Shown in pieces: positions 52,493-62,073 of a stretch of DNA of 64,000 nucleotides (within the stretch, counting starts at the first letter, position 1; the number at the start of each line of letters is the position of its first letter). Source of the stretch: an uncultured Prolixibacteraceae bacterium (lineage in GTDB: Bacteria; Bacteroidota; Bacteroidia; Bacteroidales; Prolixibacteraceae); assembly GCA_937915865.1 (NCBI GenBank), contig CALGIG010000034.1, positions 62,001 to 126,000 on the forward strand. The letters run 5' to 3'. A model generated the notes under the pieces. The model did no database searches. It was not told the DNA's origin and saw only the letters and a program-made list of their open reading frames with translations. Both the position numbers and the translations under genes were made by a program.

Positions 52493-55400
52493 ATGAAAAA
52501 CTTTTTCGTCTCCCATAAAAATCCGGTGGCGGTTGTCCTGTTCATCATTTTGGCAGCAGGAATTTATTCGTACAGCAAAATGCAATCGTCGTTGTTCCCG
52601 GAAGTGACTTTCCCGAAAATTAAAGTCATTGCCGAAAATGGGTTGCAGCCTGTAAGCAAGATGATGATTACTGTTACCAAACCGCTCGAAAATGCCATCA
52701 AAAGGGTTCCAGGACTCGAAAACATTAGAAGCATTACCAGCCGCGGAAGCTGCGAAATTTCGGCTTTCATGGGCTGGAAAGAAGACATCGACTTATGCAA
52801 ACAGCAAATCGAATCGTCCATTCAGCAAATAAAAGACGAATTGCCTGCCGGAACGACCATTTCTGTTGAAAAAATGAACCCCTCGATTTTGCCTGTTTCA
52901 GGATACGTTCTGGATGCCAAAGGCCGGAGCAATATCGAAATCAACCAGATTGCCAATTACATCGTGAAACCGTATTTGTCGCAGGTAACGGGTGTTTCCG
53001 AAATTCGCGTGATTGGCGGAAAAACGAAGGAATTTTACGTGGAGCTTGAGCCGCAACGGATGAGCGCCCTCGGAATAACGCCGGCAATGATTTCGGCGGC
53101 AATCTCCGAATCGAATTTTGTAAGCAGCAACGGCTACCTCAACGATTACAACCGGATGTACCTCACGGTTACCAACGAGAATGTCGAAAATCTGGAAGAA
53201 CTGAAAAACCTGGTGATCAGCAATAACAGCAAACGAATTCTCCGGCTTCAGGATATTGCAAACGTGCGGATTGCCGAACAAACAGAGTATGTTCGCATCA
53301 ACGCCAATGGCAAAAATGCGGTTCTCGTGGCCGTCGTCAAACAGCCCAACGCCAACCTGATTGACATTACCAACGACGTGGAAAAGCGGGTTGCCGATCT
53401 GAACAAATCTATTTTGCCGCACGGTGTTTCGCTTTCGCCGTATTACGTACAGGCTGATTTTGTGCATGACAGCATTCGCAGCGTAACCGACAGCGTTTGG
53501 ATTGGACTGGTTCTGGCCATCATCGTTTGCGTCATTTTTCTGAGGTCGCTCAAATCCAGTTCGGTAATCCTGATCACCATTCCGCTCACCATTTCACTCA
53601 CGCTTTTGGCGTTGCATATTGTTGGATACAATTTCAACATCATGACATTGGGAGCAATCGCTGCCTCCATCGGGTTGATTATCGACGATGCGATTGTTGT
53701 TGTTGAGCAGATTCACCGAACACACGAAGAACATCCCGAAGTTCACACCAAGTTACTGCTGACCAAGTCGGTGCGATACCTTTTGCCCGCCATGATTGGT
53801 TCATCGACCAGCACTATTGTTATTTTTTTCCCGTTTGTTTTGCTGAGTGGTGTGGCTGGCGCCTATTTCAAAATTCTGGCCAACACCATGATGATCACTT
53901 TAGTTTGCTCGTTTCTGGTAACCTGGATTGGCCTGCCAGTCATCTATCTGTTACTATCGGGAAAACGAAAACACACGAAAAAAGAGTCAGCCCTGCACCA
54001 ACGAAAAAGTGGCCGCTGGATTTCATTTTTCATTGTCAGGCCAGCCATTAGTTTGTTATTTGTTTTAGCGTTGATAGTATCTGTTTACTATATTTCAGGT
54101 CGGCTCGAAACAGGCTTTCTTCCGGAAATGGACGAAGGAAGCATCGTTCTCGATTATAAATCGCCTCCCGGAACTTCACTTCAGGAAACCGACCGAATGT
54201 TGCGCGAAGTTGAAAAAATGCTACCCTCTGTTCCTGAAGTTGAAACATACTCCCGCCGCACAGGGACACAAATGGGCTTTTTCATTACCGAACCGAACGA
54301 CGGCGATTACCTGATTCAGCTAAAAAAAGACAGGCAACGATCTACCGAGGAAGTGATTGACGACATCCGGAAAAAAATTGAAGCTACCCAACCGGCCCTC
54401 CAAATCGACTTTGGACAGGTAATTGGCGACATGCTGGGCGATTTGATGAGTTCGACGCAGCCAATCGAGATTAAAGTGTATGGCGACAACGCCGTCATTC
54501 TCCAAAAATTGGCGCGCCAGATCGCCGAAATTACCGAAGGCGTGAAAGGAACGGCCGATGTTTTCGATGGAATAACCATTGCCGGGCCATCGTTCAACAT
54601 TGAGCCCGACAACCAGAAACTGGCCCAGTTCGGGATCACTCCGGCCGATTTTCAAAACCAACTCCAGACCCAGCTCGAAGGAAATGTGGTTGGCAATATT
54701 TTCGAAAAAGAACAGCAAACAGCCATCCGGATGATTTATCCCGATGCCATAAATACCACAACCGAACGGCTGAAAAACAGCACAGTTTTCCTTCCAAACG
54801 GGAAATTGCAACCTATCGATCAACTGGCAAAAATCACACCTGAAGCCGGTTCGGCAGAAATTGAGCGCGAAAACCTGCAAAGTATGATCCCGGTTACTGC
54901 CCGCCTGAACAACCGCGACCTGGGAAGCGTAATGAAAGATATTCAGCAGGAAATAAAAACGAAAGTGAATTTGCCACAAGGCTACCATATCAACTATGGC
55001 GGCGAATACCAGGAGCAGCAAAAGTCGTTCGGCGAATTGCTGATCATCTTGCTGCTGGCTGCTTTGCTTGTATTCACCGTGATGATCTTCATGTTCAAAG
55101 ACATCAAAGTGGCTATGCTGATCCTTTTCATTTCGGTTTTGGGAATTTCGGGCAGCATGATAGCCCTGTTCCTGACGGGAACACCGCTGAATGTTGGCAG
55201 CTACACGGGCATTATCATGATCATCGGCATCATCGGCGAAAACGCCATTTTCACCTTTTTGCAGTTCCACCAAACACTCGAAACCGCCAGTCCCGACGAA
55301 GCTGTGGTTTATGCCATATCAACGCGGTTACGCCCAAAACTAATGACTGCCATCGGGGCAATCATAGCGTTGTCGCCCATCGCATTAGGAATCGGCACCG

Positions 55401-55537
55401 GTGCACAGTTGCATCAACCGCTTGCCATTGCCGTAATTGGTGGATTTGTAGTCGCTCTGCCTTTGCTGCTGATTGTTTACCCTTCTGCTTTACGATTGAT
55501 TTTCAGGAATTATACACCACCACTGCCAGAGGAATAG
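52493..55537 (+). CDS. RND-family efflux transporter, second operon
   Basis: A 1014-residue inner-membrane pump. Proton-relay aspartates are at D398 and D399 (GLIIDDAIVVVEQ). Twelve membrane helices, two porter repeats and the C-terminal GIIGENAIFTFLQ motif are typical of the family. It lacks the interdomain insertion of the first pump in this window and is of normal AcrB length. Substrate unknown. The cluster's proximity to the two-component system is not proof of shared regulation. The gene converges with lplA at only six bases. Confidence 0.9.
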   Translation: MKNFFVSHKNPVAVVLFIILAAGIYSYSKMQSSLFPEVTFPKIKVIAENGLQPVSKMMITVTKPLENAIKRVPGLENIRSITSRGSCEISAFMGWKEDIDLCKQQIESSIQQIKDELPAGTTISVEKMNPSILPVSGYVLDAKGRSNIEINQIANYIVKPYLSQVTGVSEIRVIGGKTKEFYVELEPQRMSALGITPAMISAAISESNFVSSNGYLNDYNRMYLTVTNENVENLEELKNLVISNNSKRILRLQDIANVRIAEQTEYVRINANGKNAVLVAVVKQPNANLIDITNDVEKRVADLNKSILPHGVSLSPYYVQADFVHDSIRSVTDSVWIGLVLAIIVCVIFLRSLKSSSVILITIPLTISLTLLALHIVGYNFNIMTLGAIAASIGLIIDDAIVVVEQIHRTHEEHPEVHTKLLLTKSVRYLLPAMIGSSTSTIVIFFPFVLLSGVAGAYFKILANTMMITLVCSFLVTWIGLPVIYLLLSGKRKHTKKESALHQRKSGRWISFFIVRPAISLLFVLALIVSVYYISGRLETGFLPEMDEGSIVLDYKSPPGTSLQETDRMLREVEKMLPSVPEVETYSRRTGTQMGFFITEPNDGDYLIQLKKDRQRSTEEVIDDIRKKIEATQPALQIDFGQVIGDMLGDLMSSTQPIEIKVYGDNAVILQKLARQIAEITEGVKGTADVFDGITIAGPSFNIEPDNQKLAQFGITPADFQNQLQTQLEGNVVGNIFEKEQQTAIRMIYPDAINTTTERLKNSTVFLPNGKLQPIDQLAKITPEAGSAEIERENLQSMIPVTARLNNRDLGSVMKDIQQEIKTKVNLPQGYHINYGGEYQEQQKSFGELLIILLLAALLVFTVMIFMFKDIKVAMLILFISVLGISGSMIALFLTGTPLNVGSYTGIIMIIGIIGENAIFTFLQFHQTLETASPDEAVVYAISTRLRPKLMTAIGAIIALSPIALGIGTGAQLHQPLAIAVIGGFVVALPLLLIVYPSALRLIFRNYTPPLPEE

Positions 55538-55543
55538 CAAATT

Positions 55544-56512
55544 TTAGAAAAGACTTTTTTTCAATTCTGCCGGGAAATATTCTGAACCGAAAAGGGAAAG
55601 AATTGAAGAAACTTCTTCCAAATCGTGCCGGCATCCCACTAGCGTATTGGCAAGTTTTTGGGCATTTTCTTCGGAAATCGTGCCCGAAAACAATGCTTCT
55701 GTAATTCTGCCCTTTTCAACCAATAAACTGACGGAAATCACGCCATTTGCAGTTTCTACGGTATTTGTGAATCGGTAACGGGGCGAATAACCAAAAATCC
55801 AGTCCCAGGTTTGGTATTTTTCGATGGCAAGTTTTTTAATGGTTGCTATATCTTCTGAAGTTGGTTCATAAACCCTGAAATCGGGGTAAGTTCCGCAAAT
55901 TTCAGCAAAAATGAACTGAGTGAATTCTTCAACAGAAACTGGATTCGGCAGGTAATCAGCAATATTAGTTACTTCGCTACGGTTCGATTGAACGGATTTG
56001 TCTTCGAACTTCGATAAATCCACCTTTAGTGCACCTTTCAAAACTTCCAGATGACTGTCGAAAAGCAAAGTGCCGTGATGCAGAACCCGGTTTTTGTACA
56101 CATGCTCAGCATTTCCCGATATTTTTTTGCCGTCTATCAGCAAATCGTTCCGCCCGGTGGTGTAAGCGTCAACACCCAGCTTTTTCAACGCTGCAACAAC
56201 CGGAACCGTGAATACCTTGAAATTTACTTCTGAAATGTCCTTCACGTTCCGGATAAAAGTGAAATTCACATTGCCAGGATCGTGAAAAACAGTGCCGCCG
56301 CCCGAAAGGCGCCGTGCCACCGGAATTTGGTTCTCGCGCACAAACACGTGGTTAATTTCGGCAAGCGCATTCTGGTGTTTCCCCACCACCACCGAAGGTT
56401 TGCTGCGCCAAAGCATAAAAAAGTCTTCCTGGAAATTCTTCAGGAAATATTCTTCCGTGGCCAGGTTAAAATACGGATCAGTATTGGTTTGATTGATGCA
56501 AAGTGTGATCAT
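55544..56512 (-). CDS. lplA: Lipoate-protein ligase
   Basis: A 322-residue LplA-type enzyme that attaches lipoate to E2 and H proteins using ATP. The lipoyl-ligase fold motifs are visible: VVVGKHQNALAEINHVF, the RRLSGGGTVFHDPGN loop and NDLLIDGKKISGNA with the catalytic lysine. A C-terminal accessory domain is present (YRFTNTVETANGVISVSLLV). Length is normal. It is a single gene on the minus strand between the RND operon and a toxin-antitoxin pair. Confidence 0.9.
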   Translation of the reverse strand: MITLCINQTNTDPYFNLATEEYFLKNFQEDFFMLWRSKPSVVVGKHQNALAEINHVFVRENQIPVARRLSGGGTVFHDPGNVNFTFIRNVKDISEVNFKVFTVPVVAALKKLGVDAYTTGRNDLLIDGKKISGNAEHVYKNRVLHHGTLLFDSHLEVLKGALKVDLSKFEDKSVQSNRSEVTNIADYLPNPVSVEEFTQFIFAEICGTYPDFRVYEPTSEDIATIKKLAIEKYQTWDWIFGYSPRYRFTNTVETANGVISVSLLVEKGRITEALFSGTISEENAQKLANTLVGCRHDLEEVSSILSLFGSEYFPAELKKSLF

Positions 56513-56536
56513 TCTGTATGAGTGGTGAATCTGAAC

Positions 56537-56845
56537 CTATTTTATCTCGCCTTTTTCTTTCTTCGTAAGCGATTTCAGATACTCTTTGTTATACGCATCT
56601 CCGCGACTAACAAGGTATTCAAAGAAAATGGTGTTGTCCAAAATCACAAAAATGAAAAAAGCCCTGTACGAACCAATTCTTATCCGGTAAGTTGATTCAA
56701 AACCTTCCAGTTTTTTGCATTCGGTTAACTTGTCGATAGTTGCGGCGTTCTTAACCTCGTCAATTTTCCGAGCAAGCGCAGTTTTATATTTTCCGCTTAG
56801 CTTCTGAGCCGATTTGATAAATGCTTTGGAATATTGAACGTTCAT
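56537..56845 (-). CDS. ParE/RelE-superfamily toxin
   Basis: A 102-residue toxin of a type II system. The N-terminal strand and helices (MNVQYSKAFIKSAQKLSGKY), the central LEGFESTYRIRIGSYRAFFIF and the final strand IFFEYLVSRGDAYN match the RelE/ParE fold. Without a distinct catalytic pattern, mRNase versus gyrase-poison activity cannot be told apart. Its ATG overlaps the antitoxin stop by four bases (ATGA). Confidence 0.8.
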   Translation of the reverse strand: MNVQYSKAFIKSAQKLSGKYKTALARKIDEVKNAATIDKLTECKKLEGFESTYRIRIGSYRAFFIFVILDNTIFFEYLVSRGDAYNKEYLKSLTKKEKGEIK

Positions 56846-57087
56846 TCCTTAAGCCATTTTTCAAATGCAACTTGCTCTTCAACTGAAGCAGTAACTTTTC
56901 CGTCTGGTTCCGAAACCACTAATTCGCGATAAATATCCTCGTCGTTTACAAAGCTGGCTTCAGCGATCAGTAAATTCTCAATAAATGATTTTAAGCTATT
57001 GCCTTCAGCAGCAGCCATAATCGAAAGCTTCCGAAAAGTGTCGTCTGGAATATCTATTAATTTTCTTTTTACCGAAACTGTACTCAT
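56842..57087 (-). CDS. Antitoxin of a ParE/RelE-type pair
   Basis: An 81-residue protein with an N-terminal ribbon-helix-helix-like DNA-binding segment (VKRKLIDIPDDTFRKLSIMAAAEG) and an acidic C-terminal tail that should wrap the toxin. I use the ATG at 57087 with AAGGA just upstream instead of the TTG at 57105. A palindromic operator lies 20 bases before the start, consistent with autorepression by the complex. Confidence 0.75.
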   Translation of the reverse strand: MSTVSVKRKLIDIPDDTFRKLSIMAAAEGNSLKSFIENLLIAEASFVNDEDIYRELVVSEPDGKVTASVEEQVAFEKWLKE

Positions 57088-57106
57088 TTTCCTTTTTTTG
57101 TTCAAA

Positions 57107-57130
57107 TATATACAATATATACTGTATATA
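57107..57130. promoter_or_regulatory. Operator of the toxin-antitoxin operon
   Basis: Inverted repeat TATATACA / TGTATATA with an 8-base spacer that itself repeats TATATAC. It ends 20 bases upstream of the antitoxin ATG, as expected for RHH autorepression. It lies between the TA pair and the end of the TonB receptor gene. Confidence 0.6.
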
Positions 57131-57135
57131 CAAAT

Positions 57136-59514
57136 TTAGAATTCTACCTGTACCCCAATTGTTGGCAATACCGTTCCCGAAGTGTTTTTCACCGTGCGCA
57201 ACACATAGCGGGTTCCGTTGTCGGTAGTCAGAAAATTGCCGTTGGCATCCTGCTCGCGAACCACCAAATCCTGCGACTCCGACTGGTAATTGTATAAATT
57301 CTGAATATCGAAGTAAAACTTCAGCGTCATCTTTTTCAGGTAGTACGATTTGTCAACGCGAACATCCAACTGGTGAAAAACGCCAAACCGGTTAGCATTC
57401 AGTTTCGAATTATCCAGGTACGGCCCGCCCTGCAGATTCCACGCAGCAATCAGCGACGAGCGGTTTAAATCCCATGGTGTATAAGGAAGGCCGCCAACAA
57501 AACGGAAGCGTCCGCCAACCTGCCAGTTACGTTTTAGCGAAGCGGTGCCGGTCATGCTCAAAATGTGCTTGCTGTCCCATGCCGAAACGATGTATTTCCC
57601 GCTGCCATCCTGAAATTCGCTGCGCACCAGCGTGTACGACAAGTTAAGGTTGTATTTTGCGGAGCTGATCCGGGCCTGAAATTCGGCACCGTAAGCACGA
57701 CCTTTAGAAGTTGAAGTCACCGCCTCATCACCAATCACGCCATAGTCGACGCCTTTGTTGGCCAGCGAAATCTGGTCGTTCACCGAGAATGGGTAATCGC
57801 GGTAGTTTTTCAGGAAGCCTTCCAGCGAAAACTGCATGGCAGTAGCCGGTTTGAATTCCAATCCGCCAATGAAATGATCGACCGAAATGTACTTCAGATT
57901 ATCCTTGTTCACCAACACCGAGTTCTGCTGATAACCCATTGCTGTGTAGGGTGGAAGCTGGTAATATCTTCCTGAATTCAGGTTCAGGCTCCATTTCGGA
58001 TTAAGTTGATACGAAGCCGAAACGCGCGGCGAAAACTGTTTCAACAGGTTATTCATTTCCAAAGAATAGCTGTTGCCATCGAGTCTGAAACCTCCGGAAA
58101 GCGTGAGCCTTTCAGCCAAAAACGTATGGCTAACCTGACCAAAAACGCCGTATTTCACAAAATCCAAACTCGTGTTGTAATTCACATTTTGAACCGTTTC
58201 GGAGTAAAACCGCTTTTGCATGGTGTTATTGGTGTAGCGCACAAAATCGGCATTGATGCCAACATTGGCTTTGAAACCATCCATCCGCATGTTGTTTTCG
58301 AACCGGATTTTATTTTCCTGTTCCTGCGAGCTGTAATCCAGAATTTTATTGCTTTCCGAACTGTAATCGTTCTCAAGGTACTTGGTTCGGTTGTTGCTCA
58401 ACTGGCTCCGGCTCACCACAAAAGTCTGATAACTGTTTTCCCTGAAATGCTTGTAAACCGCGCCAATGGTGTAACTCCACTGGTCGTAAACCGGCAATTG
58501 GCCTAAAATATACTTTTGCTGATCATCCGGATTTTTAATGTCGAGATTCAAATCGTTGATGTCTTTCGAGGCCAGACCCAAAACCGTGAGTTCGTTTTTT
58601 GCATCGAAACGGGTGCGAATTTTAAATTGCATGTCGTTGAAGGTTGGCAAAAAAGGCAGTTTCAGGGCGGTAAAAAGCAACTTCAGGTACGAACGCCGGG
58701 CCGAAACGATGAAGGTAGTTTTGTCGCCAAGCGGACCGTCGAGGGTGGCCGAAACTTCCGAAGCACCCAAACTTCCTTTGAACTTCAATTTATCGGCATT
58801 GCCATCCACCTGACCAAATTCGAAAACCCCGCTCAATGCATTTCCCCTATTGGAAGGGAAAGCCCCGGAATAGTAATTCACTTCGCGGATCAGGTCGGCA
58901 TTCAGGATACCCACTGCCCCTCCCGACGCGCCCTGTGTGGCAAAGTGGTTGATGTTGGGCACCTCAACGCCATCGAGGTAAAAACGGCTTTCCGACGGCC
59001 CTCCACCACGAATAATGATGTCGTTGCGGAATGAGGGCGACGAAAGCACCCCGGCAAATGACTGAATCACTTTCGAAATATCGCGATTGGCGCCCGGACT
59101 TTTCTCAATCTCGCCAATGCCAATGGTCTTCAGCGAAACCGGACTTTCCTCTGTTTTACGGTAAGGCGAGGCTGTTACTTTAATTTCTTCAAGTTGTGTA
59201 TCGCTTTTGTCCATCCGAATTTCCACGGAAGCCACCTTTGCATTTTTAACTTCAATTTCAGAAGAAAGCGCAGTGTGATAACCAACGAACGAAGCCTGTA
59301 CACGCACAAAGCCGGTTTTCAATCCATTGATCTGGAAATTGCCGTTATCGTCGGTCACTGCTCCGATATTCGTTCCAACAACCACTACATTCACGAATGG
59401 CATGGACTCATTACTTTGGGCATCAATAATACGACCTTTTACCGAGGCCTGCTGTGCCCAAAGATTAACCTGAACACCCATGAGAACTAAAACCAGAAGT
59501 ATCGTTTTTCGCAT
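57136..59514 (-). CDS. TonB-dependent receptor with carboxypeptidase-regulatory-like domain
   Basis: A 792-residue outer-membrane receptor. Signal peptide MRKTILLVLVLMGVQVNLWAQ is followed by a CarboxypepD_reg-like domain (about 25-105), a plug (about 115-225, with the DVIIRGG-like NDIIIRGGGPSESRFYLDG segment) and a 22-stranded barrel ending in an aromatic residue (VQVEF). No SusD partner or TonB box is evident, so it is not a typical starch-utilisation pair; siderophore or small-ligand uptake is possible. It is a single gene, divergent from dtd. Confidence 0.88.
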   Translation of the reverse strand: MRKTILLVLVLMGVQVNLWAQQASVKGRIIDAQSNESMPFVNVVVVGTNIGAVTDDNGNFQINGLKTGFVRVQASFVGYHTALSSEIEVKNAKVASVEIRMDKSDTQLEEIKVTASPYRKTEESPVSLKTIGIGEIEKSPGANRDISKVIQSFAGVLSSPSFRNDIIIRGGGPSESRFYLDGVEVPNINHFATQGASGGAVGILNADLIREVNYYSGAFPSNRGNALSGVFEFGQVDGNADKLKFKGSLGASEVSATLDGPLGDKTTFIVSARRSYLKLLFTALKLPFLPTFNDMQFKIRTRFDAKNELTVLGLASKDINDLNLDIKNPDDQQKYILGQLPVYDQWSYTIGAVYKHFRENSYQTFVVSRSQLSNNRTKYLENDYSSESNKILDYSSQEQENKIRFENNMRMDGFKANVGINADFVRYTNNTMQKRFYSETVQNVNYNTSLDFVKYGVFGQVSHTFLAERLTLSGGFRLDGNSYSLEMNNLLKQFSPRVSASYQLNPKWSLNLNSGRYYQLPPYTAMGYQQNSVLVNKDNLKYISVDHFIGGLEFKPATAMQFSLEGFLKNYRDYPFSVNDQISLANKGVDYGVIGDEAVTSTSKGRAYGAEFQARISSAKYNLNLSYTLVRSEFQDGSGKYIVSAWDSKHILSMTGTASLKRNWQVGGRFRFVGGLPYTPWDLNRSSLIAAWNLQGGPYLDNSKLNANRFGVFHQLDVRVDKSYYLKKMTLKFYFDIQNLYNYQSESQDLVVREQDANGNFLTTDNGTRYVLRTVKNTSGTVLPTIGVQVEF

Positions 59515-59622
59515 AAAATTGGCAGTTTGTCTAATTTAATCAATGAAAAGCTAAACAAGATATACCCGCCAAAGTTTAACTGTCCGGTTTGTTTTTTATA
59601 ATATTGCTTAAAAATTACGTTT

Positions 59623-60081
59623 ATGAGACTGGTTATTCAACGGGTAAGTTCGGCATCGGTAGAGGTAGAAGATTATTTGGTCGCCGAAATTGAGACAGGG
59701 TTATTGATTTTGGCCGGTATAGAAGAAACAGATACCCAGGAAGACATCGACTGGCTGGTGAAAAAAGCCACGCAGTTGCGCATATTTAACGATGCTGAGG
59801 GCGTGATGAATCTGTCGGTGCAGGAAGTTGGCGGAAAAATTATATTGGTAAGCCAGTTCACGCTGCATGCCTCTACGAAAAAAGGAAACCGCCCATCGTA
59901 CATTCGCGCCGCAGCGCCGGAAACAGCCATTCCGCTTTACGAAGATTTGATCGACGAATTCCGAAAAGTACTGGGAAACAAGAAGGTTGAAACCGGGATT
60001 TTTGGCGCCGACATGCAGGTTTATTTGGTGAACGATGGCCCGGTAACGATTATTCTGGATTCGAAGAATAGAGATTTTTAG
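59623..60081 (+). CDS. dtd: D-aminoacyl-tRNA deacylase
   Basis: A 152-residue DTD that hydrolyses D-aminoacyl-tRNA and Gly-tRNA(Ala). The catalytic motifs SQFTLHA and NDGPVT are intact, and the N-terminal MRLVIQRVSSASVEV is typical. Length is normal. It is the first of a co-oriented group with the MazG-like, deoC and tpx genes, separated by spacers of about 100 bases that hold palindromes, so separate transcription is likely. Confidence 0.95.
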   Translation: MRLVIQRVSSASVEVEDYLVAEIETGLLILAGIEETDTQEDIDWLVKKATQLRIFNDAEGVMNLSVQEVGGKIILVSQFTLHASTKKGNRPSYIRAAAPETAIPLYEDLIDEFRKVLGNKKVETGIFGADMQVYLVNDGPVTIILDSKNRDF

Positions 60082-60104
60082 TCATTAACGGACATTTGCT
60101 TCGC

Positions 60105-60152
60105 GTCATTCATTGTGATTGGCGCCATAAACGACGAATGACAATAAATGAC
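60105..60152. repeat. Imperfect palindrome between dtd and the MazG-like gene
   Basis: Arms GTCATTCATTGT and ACAATAAATGAC, matching at 11 of 12 positions, flank a 24-base spacer. Repeats of AATGAC-type about 7 bases apart recall the other spacer palindromes. No T tract. Confidence 0.45.
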
Positions 60153-60193
60153 AACAGTGACTAAATTTACTTTTACCATCAAAATTTCAAGAT

Positions 60194-60535
60194 ATGACAA
60201 CCAACGAAGTCTCCCTTCCCGAAGCCCAGCAAATGGTTGACCATTGGATCAAAACCATTGGGGTGCGCTACTTCAGCGAGCTGACCAACATGGCCATCCT
60301 CACCGAAGAAGTGGGCGAACTGGCGCGTATCATGGCGCGAACTTATGGCGATCAGTCGTTCAAAAAATCTGACGAAGGCAAAAACCTGGGCGACGAAATG
60401 GCTGATGTGCTGTGGGTGTTAATTTGTCTGGCCAACCAGACCGGAGTCGATCTGAATGAAGCCTTTCTGAAAAACATGGAAAAGAAAACCAGCCGCGATA
60501 AAGACCGGCATCAAAATAACGAAAAACTCAAATAG
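60194..60535 (+). CDS. MazG-like nucleotide pyrophosphohydrolase
   Basis: A 113-residue protein of the all-alpha NTP-PPase superfamily. The metal-binding motif EEVGELARIM and the later DEMADVLWVL (ExxE-12-28-ExxD) are visible. It would hydrolyse noncanonical nucleoside triphosphates to monophosphates. Length corresponds to the short single-domain MazG type. It stands between dtd and deoC with palindromic spacers on both sides. Confidence 0.85.
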   Translation: MTTNEVSLPEAQQMVDHWIKTIGVRYFSELTNMAILTEEVGELARIMARTYGDQSFKKSDEGKNLGDEMADVLWVLICLANQTGVDLNEAFLKNMEKKTSRDKDRHQNNEKLK

Positions 60536-60600
60536 TTCCAAGTTTCAAATTTCAATTTACAGGTGACCGGCTTGGAATTTGGAACCTGAAACTTGGAACT
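60534..60600. repeat. Heptamer-based palindrome between the MazG-like gene and deoC
   Basis: 14-bp perfect arms AGTTCCAAGTTTCA / TGAAACTTGGAACT (60534-60547 and 60587-60600) with 7-bp internal periodicity. The left arm overlaps the stop codon of the MazG-like gene (60533-60535). It may end transcription but has no T tract. Confidence 0.65.
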
Positions 60601-60638
60601 ATTATTTATTGATAATCAACAATTAAATACAAAAAGAT

Positions 60639-61493
60639 ATGTCTATTGAAAGTTGTCCACTGTCGCTCGAAGATGTTCAGGCCGAATTGGAATACATCCG
60701 CGAAGCCGCTGAGAAAAACCTCAACAAAAAAATGTTTGAAAAAGCGCTTTCATGCATCGATTTAACCACGTTGAACTCAACCGATACACTCGATTTGGTT
60801 ACCCGGTTTACCGAAAAAGTGAACCTGTTTCCGCAGGCTTATCCTGAAGTGAGTAATGTTGCTGCCATTTGCGTGTATCCGAATATGGCCAAAGCCGTGA
60901 AAGAAACCCTGAAAATCGACGGCGTAAAAATCGCTGCTGTTTCCGGAGGTTTCCCTTCATCAATGACTTTCGCCGAACTGAAAATTGAAGAAGCCCGTTT
61001 GGCAGTGGCCGCCGGAGCCAACGAAATTGACATCGTAGTTCCGCTTTGGGCCTTTCTGGCAGGTGATTTCGAAACCGTTTCCGCTGAAATTTCTGCAACT
61101 AAAAAAGCCATTGGCGACGCTCACCTGAAAGTCATTTTGGAATCGGGTGTGCTTACTGTAGATCAAATCTGGCAATCGTCACAGTTGGCAATCGAAGCTG
61201 GAGCCGATTTTATCAAAACCTCAACCGGCAAGTTGCCGCAAGCTGCCACACCCGAAGCCGCTTTTGTGATGTGCCTGGCTATAAAACAACATTTCGAAGA
61301 AACCGGAAAGAAAATCGGATTTAAACCAGCTGGAGGAATTGTAACTCCTGAAGATGCCATCTTGTATCTCACTATCGTTCAGGAAATTTTGGGCAACGAA
61401 TGGTTGACACCCGAGCTTTTCCGCATAGGAGCGAGCCGTTTGGCAAACAACCTGCTCGAAAAAATTACTGGCAGCCCTGCCAAACATTTTTAG
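60639..61493 (+). CDS. deoC: Deoxyribose-phosphate aldolase
   Basis: A 284-residue class I aldolase that cleaves deoxyribose 5-phosphate to acetaldehyde and glyceraldehyde 3-phosphate. The Schiff-base lysine is in ADFIKTSTGK; KPAGGI follows as expected, and the N-terminal VYPNMAKAVKETL segment is normal. It is somewhat longer than E. coli DeoC. The gene follows a palindromic spacer and precedes tpx by 57 bases. Its presence with a nucleobase uptake pair earlier in the window fits nucleoside salvage. Confidence 0.92.
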   Translation: MSIESCPLSLEDVQAELEYIREAAEKNLNKKMFEKALSCIDLTTLNSTDTLDLVTRFTEKVNLFPQAYPEVSNVAAICVYPNMAKAVKETLKIDGVKIAAVSGGFPSSMTFAELKIEEARLAVAAGANEIDIVVPLWAFLAGDFETVSAEISATKKAIGDAHLKVILESGVLTVDQIWQSSQLAIEAGADFIKTSTGKLPQAATPEAAFVMCLAIKQHFEETGKKIGFKPAGGIVTPEDAILYLTIVQEILGNEWLTPELFRIGASRLANNLLEKITGSPAKHF

Positions 61494-61550
61494 AGAACCG
61501 CTGTTTAATTCAGCAAAACTCAAAATTCAATTAAAAAAGATTTAAAAATT

Positions 61551-62051
61551 ATGGCACAAATTACTTTAAAAGGCAATGCAATTCAAACCATAGGCGAACT
61601 TCCTGTAAAAGGAACAAAAGCTCCTGATTTCGAATTAATTAAAAACGATTTATCTAAAGTTTCATTGAAAGATTTCGCCGGACAGCGTCTGGTTCTGAAT
61701 ATCTTCCCAAGTTTGGACACCGGCACATGCGCCGCATCCGTGCGTCATTTCAATAAAGAAGCTGCCGGATTGGCAAACACCAAAGTTCTTTGCATTTCGC
61801 GCGATTTACCATTTGCTCAAGGCCGTTTCTGCGGAACTGAAGGAATCGACAATGCAATCACTTTGTCGGATTTTGCAACCGGTAAATTTGGTAAAGATTA
61901 TCAGTTGGAAATCACTACTGGCCCGTTGGCTGCTTTGCACTCGCGCTCAGTGGTTGTATTGGACGAAAACCACACCGTAATTTACACCCAGCAGGTTCCC
62001 GAAATTGTTGACGAACCCAATTACGACGCTGCTTTGGCTGTGTTGAAGTAA
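61551..62051 (+). CDS. tpx: Thiol peroxidase
   Basis: A 166-residue atypical 2-Cys peroxiredoxin that reduces peroxides with thioredoxin. The peroxidatic cysteine is in SLDTGTCAASVRHF and the resolving cysteine in DLPFAQGRFCGTEG, the Tpx signature pair. It has no signal peptide and would act in the cytoplasm. It is followed by a strong terminator. Length and motifs are normal. Confidence 0.95.
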   Translation: MAQITLKGNAIQTIGELPVKGTKAPDFELIKNDLSKVSLKDFAGQRLVLNIFPSLDTGTCAASVRHFNKEAAGLANTKVLCISRDLPFAQGRFCGTEGIDNAITLSDFATGKFGKDYQLEITTGPLAALHSRSVVVLDENHTVIYTQQVPEIVDEPNYDAALAVLK

Positions 62052-62073
62052 TAGAAATTTTAAACTAATATTG

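Noticed and set aside
50487..55273. Minus-strand open frames inside the second efflux operon
   Set aside because: They are antisense to well-supported genes; the higher GC here lengthens spurious frames.
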